Positions 58,501 through 64,000 of a DNA stretch of 64,000 nucleotides are shown here, piece by piece. The position numbers were made by a program, and so were the translations under genes. Within the stretch, counting starts at the first letter, position 1, and the number at the start of each line of letters is the position of its first letter. The notes below the pieces were generated by a model. It was not told the DNA's origin and did no database searches. It saw nothing but the letters and a program-made list of their open reading frames with translations. Origin of the DNA: Theristus sp. LFF4_11. Lineage: Eukaryota; Nematoda; Chromadorea; Monhysterida; Xyalidae. The stretch is from positions 1 to 64,000 of the forward strand of contig JASANC010005427.1 of NCBI GenBank assembly GCA_030248135.1. Reading direction: 5' to 3'.

Positions 58501-60040
58501 AGATGGGCTTGACCAATCACCAGTTGAACGCACATCGAAACACGAATCCGACTGGTAAACCGCTCACTCACTCTGAGTTATTTTTGTCTGAGGTTTGAAC
58601 TAGCATGCTGTCTAAAAAGACCTGAATAATCCAGTTTTTCAGTAGAAATCCAAGTCAGCACAGTGTATTTGTTTGACTCGAACTAATCCACTCATTTACA
58701 TGAAAAAAGTTGTGCCGCGAACAAATCCATCAACCTGGTAGGTTCACCCAGTGGCGGTCTTGTGAGCATGCCACACACGCAACAAACGCCACCGAAGCAA
58801 CATGCAACGCTCGCTGGTGTGTCGTCGCGTCAGGGCCCACCGAATGCGGTTGCCTACAACCACAGTGCTGCGGCGCCACCGACAACCAGCGTGTTTACTG
58901 GCGCTACCTATCACCAAACAGTTAGTGCTGTTTCTGTGAGAAAGAAATCCTGTGCGACAGATCGACAGAAACGGTCATTGTCCCGGATCGCGGTGATTAC
59001 AGTCGAATTCTATTACCGTATTACCTCTAATAAACCCCCATTTCTTCAGCGACTTCTGGGGGTGGGGGTTTATTTTTGGGGGGGGGGGTTATTTTGGGGG
59101 GGGTTTATTTGGAAACCATTTTTAGGGGTGGGCAAAATGGCAAAAATACCTTCCATGGCAGGAAGGAAGTCGCAGAAACTTCTACTCTACATAGAAATTT
59201 CCTTTTACAACAGCCTTTTGTAATGAAATTACCATTAACTCATCCATTTGGGGCCTTTGGTAGCACAATTTCATCATTTTCACTGCAACCAGCCACTGAA
59301 TTCATTGTTTATGTGTATGTTTTTCTGGGTATGTGTTTCAAACAGGTTTCCAATAATCCCCCATGGGGGATTATTTTTTGGGGGGGATTATTTGGAAACT
59401 TGTCGAGGGGGTGGGGGTTTATTTTTGGGGGGTTTAATTTGGGGGGGGGGTTTAATAGAGGTAATACGGTACATATCCAACTAGCTGATTGGCTGGTGAT
59501 CCCTTGTAAGACCGCAGATCCGGCCGGCGGGACTAGAACCAATCAATGAATTTCTGTGACACACACACTAATATCCTAGGCCGCATTATCACACCTAACC
59601 TCCTCACCGGTCACCAGCGACATCACACCGGGTTGCATTATGTATGCTTGCTAGTCTGTTTCAGAAATACTGCAACTAAAAACGTGTGTCAAACCAAGTG
59701 CAAGGTTGAATGAATAAACTTTTATCAAAACATCTTTTCAAATAACGTTCAGCGAATAACGTTCTCATGTCATGCCATGCCCTACCAGGCGCGATCACAA
59801 CTGAGCGCAGTGTCAACGGCGCAATCATCAGCCGGTGCACCCGGCGCACTCTCATTCACAGTGCCGATTGTCAGCAATCAGAGCAAATCCAACCCGTCAC
59901 AGTCTGTCTCCACCAGCAACACAACGATGCTGCTGAAACCACAGCCGCCAGCCGCATCCCCGCACACGGCCAGGGCCGCTGCGGCACCGCGCGCCTACGG
60001 TGCCTCGACTGGTGCACCTCAGGGTCTGTCAGTGTCTTAG
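55545..60040 (+). CDS. JAZF1: JAZF1-like C2H2 zinc-finger protein
   Basis: JAZF1 is a nuclear cofactor of NuA4/TIP60-type complexes. Ten exons (55545–55647, 55792–55876, 56431–56527, 56605–56711, 56830–56912, 57232–57346, 58064–58240, 58457–58554, 58742–58920 and 59789–60040) join in phase to 431 codons plus stop; human JAZF1 has 243. The first exon carries the characteristic N-terminal finger, CKFNKCGLHFATLYDLIQHI then ESDH. A Ser/Thr/Pro-rich linker with an acidic stretch follows. The C-terminal pair is KCPFTGCSKSYKNQNGVRYH and QCTQCTRAYKTQMGLTNHQL then NAH. The extra length is a low-complexity tail in exons 9–10. A weak alternative donor near 60031 could splice to exons at 60180 and 60309. 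An acceptor lies 17 nt before the ATG. Confidence 0.88.
55918..56152. mobile_element. MITE with AAACGTGTCC…TGACGTCA arms, copy 2
   Basis: Inverted copy of 37874–38110, in the JAZF1 intron between 55876 and 56431. Both arms keep TGACGTCA. A 63-codon frame crosses it on the minus strand but is broken in the other copy. Confidence 0.75.
57712..57775 (+). other. tRNA-like segment
   Basis: An A-box-like TAGCGCAGCGGTAGTGG followed by a strong stem TTGCAGGC…GCCTGCAA. A proper B box is missing. It is probably a SINE head or tRNA relic in a JAZF1 intron. Confidence 0.3.
57851..57989. mobile_element. Fold-back MITE of the CCAACTAGC family
   Basis: The left arm (AACTCAAAAACATATCCAAC, then AGCTGATTGG) and the right arm (inverse ACTCATAAAACATCCAACTA, then GCTGATTGG) are inverted. 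Both have TGATG(C/T)ATGCATTCTG further in. Related to 6445–6555. It lies just upstream of JAZF1 exon 7. Confidence 0.7.
59014..59471. mobile_element. TA-flanked MITE with G-run interior, copy 2
   Basis: A 458-bp near-identical relative of 23368–23821, with the same TACCGTATTACCTCTA ends and TA flanks. It lies in the JAZF1 intron between exons 9 and 10. It abuts a half copy of the CCAACTAGC-family arm (59472–59500), so it may have landed in that repeat. Confidence 0.85.
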
Positions 60041-61555
60041 TTTCTAATTTTCTTTCGATGAACGGACATGTGACGCTGTTGACCATGCATGCCCGTGCGA
60101 CGGTGTGATGGAAAGTGGTGAATGTGCGCCATGTGGTGAGCACACATTTCTGAGAGTTGCGGCAACGTTCTGCTTCAGTGCGTATGGCGGCGTGATTCAC
60201 TACCAGACCGTCGCACGCACGAATTTGCTATTGTTGACATTCAAGTGGTAAAACAGTACTGTTCGCGTATTTCACGTAAAGCGCTACGTCCGCTTCAACT
60301 GTTTTCAGGTTCTTCTGCAACACGATCAGTCTCACGGCCTGCGCCCTATTGATCGGACGAAATCGGAATACTCCGCTGAAAACAAGCATTTCCAATTTTT
60401 TTGAAATCGCAAAAGTAAAAGAGTTCCGTGAGGTGCAATAACGTAATCATGTAACTTTTTCAAAATGGCTTTTATTTTCAACCACGTCCACAACTCCCAA
60501 CTCAATGTTTTTGACACATCAGTTTCAAACAGTAATTCAACTTGCAACAACAGACAAAAAACCAATGAACTCCAGTGTGCAATACCAGCCCTTTTGATCC
60601 GATAATACAAAAGCAAGAAAAACAAATCAAACAACGTAAAACTGACGCACACAGACACCATACATGTTGTGCCATTTCGGCAAAGGGCAAACAAAATAGC
60701 CGCTCGCTAGACTGTAACTTTGCTCAAACGGTTGGTTATTTGGAGGAGATGCGTTTTGTCACCAGAAACGATAACGATCACAAAAAAAACAAAAAGTGAA
60801 GCGACTACAACTGTAAAATAATACGCCGATTCGGTTCGTTTTATAAAAGGTTTCAGACATTCCTTATAGGGATTTCTGAACAGAAATGTATAGCTCAGTT
60901 CACATAATTTAATATTTCGGAAATCAGCTGAATTTCTTCACCAGTATACAAACGTGTTTCAAAAATCCTCATTTCATTACAAATAATAACCACAAACGAC
61001 ATTTCCACAACAAAATACGCTGACGCTGATTCCAAAAAAGTAATTAATTGGCAAATCAAATGTATGCGTCGGAAAGAAGACTAGTTTTATGATCGACAAA
61101 TCGCTGCATTGACACTGACAATTATTATCGATGTTAGAAAACATTCGAATCCGAGTTTTTACAACCAATGATTTTCAAGCCCGTTTACAACAAGAGGATC
61201 ACAAAAAAAACCTAACAAGAAAAGAGGATCATGAAAAACAACTGAAAACGAATGGGTTACATAGCATTGGCAGGTTCCTGTTCTAGTGGAGCAGTCAAAA
61301 AAGCTGTCGTAAAAAGACGCAATAAAATGTGATGGGCTTCAAAACAGTGGTATCTTACGGCAAACTGTCTTAAACGTATGAAAAATGTCCAGATCAAAAC
61401 AAACGGAGGTATGTAATTCATTTCGAAGATCATACTGACAACAAAACAGCAAAAAAAATCATTCTTATTCAAAATCCACCATTCACTGCAAAACACGCAC
61501 AAAAACAGAACGCCCATATTAAAGCCGTGCAATTATTTTCCTCCGTCAATTTCGT
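60041..61555. other. Convergent intergenic stretch, JAZF1/UBE2O
   Basis: It holds the 3' ends of two convergent genes. Two acceptor-preceded open segments (60180–60251 and 60309–60399) might be extra JAZF1 3' exons. The rest is AT-rich, with no recognised coding. Confidence 0.45.
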
Positions 61556-63802
61556 TTACGGCGACGACAGTGCGTCTGCGATTGTCTTCAACTTGTCCAG
61601 TTTGCGGTTCACCGTCAACTTGCATCCCTCCGAGATTGGCAGCAACGGGAATTGACAGTCGATGGTGCCGTCGAGCCAGCCGTGCACAGTCTCCATCAAA
61701 CTGAAAGTGACAGCGGGGTTGGTGGAAAGGAAACGGTGATTGCGTGAAATCAATCAAGCTCACCATTGGTTCAATGATGCAACAAATATGGGTTGATGAC
61801 TTTGAGATTTTATTGAGATAATATTGAGTGGCACCATGCATAGCCTGTCCAACTCTAAACCATGCAAATCTTTGGCATTTGCGAATGGTTGCTATTCTTG
61901 TTTTTTCGAGCGAGATTGGGAAGTTTCTGGCCACGACAAATCAAAAAATATCCAAGTGATCCTGTCGCAACTGGCTCATTTCACCGACTTTCAACTCAAC
62001 CTTGTGCGCGCAATAAGTGGCGACGAGCTATAAGAAAGCAAACAACTGCCATCAACATGTAAGAACCACCAACAGCGCAATGCTGTGCACTCACTGCTTC
62101 GCGTTGTCCCGCACGTGCGCGTGCACCTCGTCGCGCAAGTAGCACGGCGGCTGCGCGGCCACGGCGGCCAGATTCTCGAGCGAGCGTATCAGCACGTTCT
62201 CGTTGTAGCGGCGCGATCGTTCCACGGCGTCCGGCAGCGAGCGGCGTGCGTCGTAGCCGGCCTCGTTGAAGTACGGCTCGCTGTTCAGAATCAGTCCTGC
62301 ACGAATAACAACAATCGAAACACAACGATTCGTTAGGGCCGTTGAATGGCAGTTGTGGTGGCTTGTGATATTTTATGTCCAATTTGGCGCTTCTATGTTA
62401 TTTTCAGTGCTCACCTTGTATCGATACAAACACCTGCAGTAAATTCGAGCCGGGGTTCCATTTTTCGCTGCCCTGCAAATTCAATAAGTTGGTCTTGACC
62501 AGGGTACATTGGAATGAAACCACAAATAGTATGAATGTTGGAAACGGTTTTGACGGAACGGATCAACCCGTTGGAAGAACTGACCTTTCCCGTCCACGTT
62601 CCCAACAAACTGACGCACACTTTTCCGTCCTGATAGAGATTAGGATTCAACTGCTCCGATGAGTATGACCTGTGATATCAAAATGAAAATTTAACGCGTT
62701 TCAACCATCACTCAAAATGTACATCACCGGTTCAGTGAAAAAAATAAACAGAAAACAGCTACTGAACCGAACGCCAAAAATCAACCTGTAATGAACGAGC
62801 GGCGGCACGAGCGGGTACTCGTCGGGCAGTCGGGCGTCCAGGAGAAACAGCCCGTTGTAGTACGGTGTGCCCGCTGGTCCGACCATCAGACAAGACAGCA
62901 GATCCATGCTGAAGTTGATTCCACTATCCATAACGCGATTTGTCGATTTGCAGCTCTGTCTCAGCCCTAGGTTAGACCTGGCTCAAAACACCGCTTAAAC
63001 TAATGTTCCTTTGTTCGTTCTACCACAGTCGAACTGTAAAACGCCTGAAACGCATTCTGGCACCTGATATGGCTCCATCGAGCTGCGTAAACCAATCACA
63101 AGGTTAAAAAAGCCAATCAGCGAACTGCTGCTGATTTACAATTCGACACTGTACTGTTTCATAACCGCCACAGCGAACTGCTTCCTCAAAGCCACGAAGA
63201 AACGCCCGGGGTACCGATTCTCGAAGTGCCTGACGTGCACGCCGTGTGGCAGCCCGCTGGCGAGCAGCTTCGCTTCGGTGGTGACCGCTCGCATGAAATG
63301 CGTGCTCGGCTGGTGCACGGGCGTGCTGCTCGCAAACTGATGCGTTGAGGGACACTCGCCGAGCAGGCGATACGTGCCGACGGAGTCTGCTGCGGTTTTG
63401 TAGCACGACTCCTCGCTGCTTGACGACGTCTGAACGTGGCAACTGTGCGCTTAGCATTACGCATCATGTCTGCTCTCTTTGACACTTCAGGCAGGCTACA
63501 GGGCTGCATGTTGTGCATAAAATGAATCGAGCGAAATTCGGTACACATATCAAGCTCTTCGTGAATCTTCGTTCTGGGTCACTGAATGGAACCCAATTCA
63601 ACGCAACCAAAATCAAAGCCGTTCATTATTGCATACTTCATACTGAAAAAAGACATGAGAGAGGCACGCTCTCCGAGTTTACGGACCGATGCAGAGGACG
63701 TTTTGGCGTCCGTAGACTGCGTGCCACTGCTGGTGCTGGTCTTGCGCCGCTTCGATGGCTCGGACGCCGCCGTCGCCAGATCCTCGGACGAGCCACGCTT
63801 CG
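61556..63802 (-). CDS. UBE2O: UBE2O, E2/E3 hybrid ubiquitin-conjugating enzyme (3' part)
   Basis: UBE2O is a large E2 that also selects its own substrates, such as orphan ribosomal proteins. Only the last seven exons are in the window: 63687–63802, 63215–63429, 62786–62908, 62585–62669, 62415–62472, 62095–62296 and 61556–61700. Phases match at every junction. A Ser/Lys-rich linker (KRGSSEDLATAASEPSKRRK) precedes the UBC domain. The domain reads FMRAVTTEAKLLASGLPHGV, HVRHFENRMDLLSCLMVGP, GTPYYNGLFLLDARLPDEYP and LNPNLYQDGKVCVSLLGTW (catalytic Cys in KVC). SEKWNPGSNLLQVFVSIQGL and NSEPYFNEAGYDARRSL follow. The C-terminal helices end at TIADALSSP. The upstream CR1/CR2 substrate-binding regions must lie beyond the right edge. 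Confidence 0.93.
63026..63151. mobile_element. MITE with CAGTCGAAC ends
   Basis: The left end is CAGTCGAACTGTAAA and the right end, inverted, is CAGTGTCGAATTGTAAA, related to 28754–28893. It lies in a UBE2O intron. Confidence 0.5.
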
Positions 63803-64000
63803 CTGAAAGTAGAGAAAATTTGGATTTATGACACATCAAAATACGGCACGTTGATTAACCACATCAACCAATCAGCGAGTGCCCCAGGTTGCAAAATGCT
63901 CACTCATTCTGGTTTGCCAATCTCTGAAATTACGAACAGAGGCCGCCCAGGCACAACATACAGGACGATCGTGTGGATCGTGCGATCGGCTGATCGTCGA

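Overview
The window is nuclear DNA of a small-genome animal. Coding sequence is cut into short exons by GT–AG introns, all recognisable genes are metazoan families, and the rest is crowded with DNA transposons, Helitrons, tRNA-derived SINEs and a Penelope-like retroelement. The PP2C protein begins MGQTLSEPVT, which I associate with ecdysozoan homologues. Several genes have a 3' splice site immediately before the ATG, as in animals that trans-splice a leader. A nematode or another ecdysozoan is my best guess; the exact taxon is not readable from the sequence.

Layout. 0–3 kb: decayed Penelope-type reverse transcriptase (+), a GIY-YIG endonuclease ORF (−), an unidentified ORF (−) and a G-rich tract. 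4.4–7.6 kb: intact PP2C phosphatase (−). 8.1–11 kb: three hAT-like elements, one nested in another. 11–15.7 kb: decayed copies of NDOR1 and ABCE1, broken by a SINE inserted in an exon, frameshifts and a 1.4-kb fold-back element. 16.5–20 kb: a large inverted-repeat element enclosing a Helitron. 21.3–22.9 kb: NRF-1/erect-wing-like gene (−). 23.4–28.4 kb: a TA-flanked MITE, two tandem Helitrons and a SINE. 30.2–32.6 kb: DDAH (−). 33.3–33.9 kb: a small unknown gene (+). 36.2–39.9 kb: pyruvate dehydrogenase kinase (−). 45.5–48.2 kb: MFSD9-like transporter (−). 49.3–55.2 kb: striatin (−), divergent from a JAZF1-like zinc-finger gene (+, 55.5–60.0 kb). 61.6–63.8 kb: the 3' part of UBE2O (−), running off the right edge.

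For the PP2C, NRF-1-like, DDAH, PDK, MFSD9, striatin and JAZF1 genes I placed every exon by hand. In each case the exon lengths add up to a whole number of codons, with matching splice phases and a terminal stop, so these models are internally consistent. The genes are unrelated housekeeping or regulatory genes rather than a pathway cluster. The main points of interest are a SINE core that folds as a hairpin with a constant loop and a changing stem, a DDAH that has lost its catalytic cysteine, the NDOR1/ABCE1 graveyard with precise insertion footprints, and three Helitrons sharing an identical 3' hairpin.
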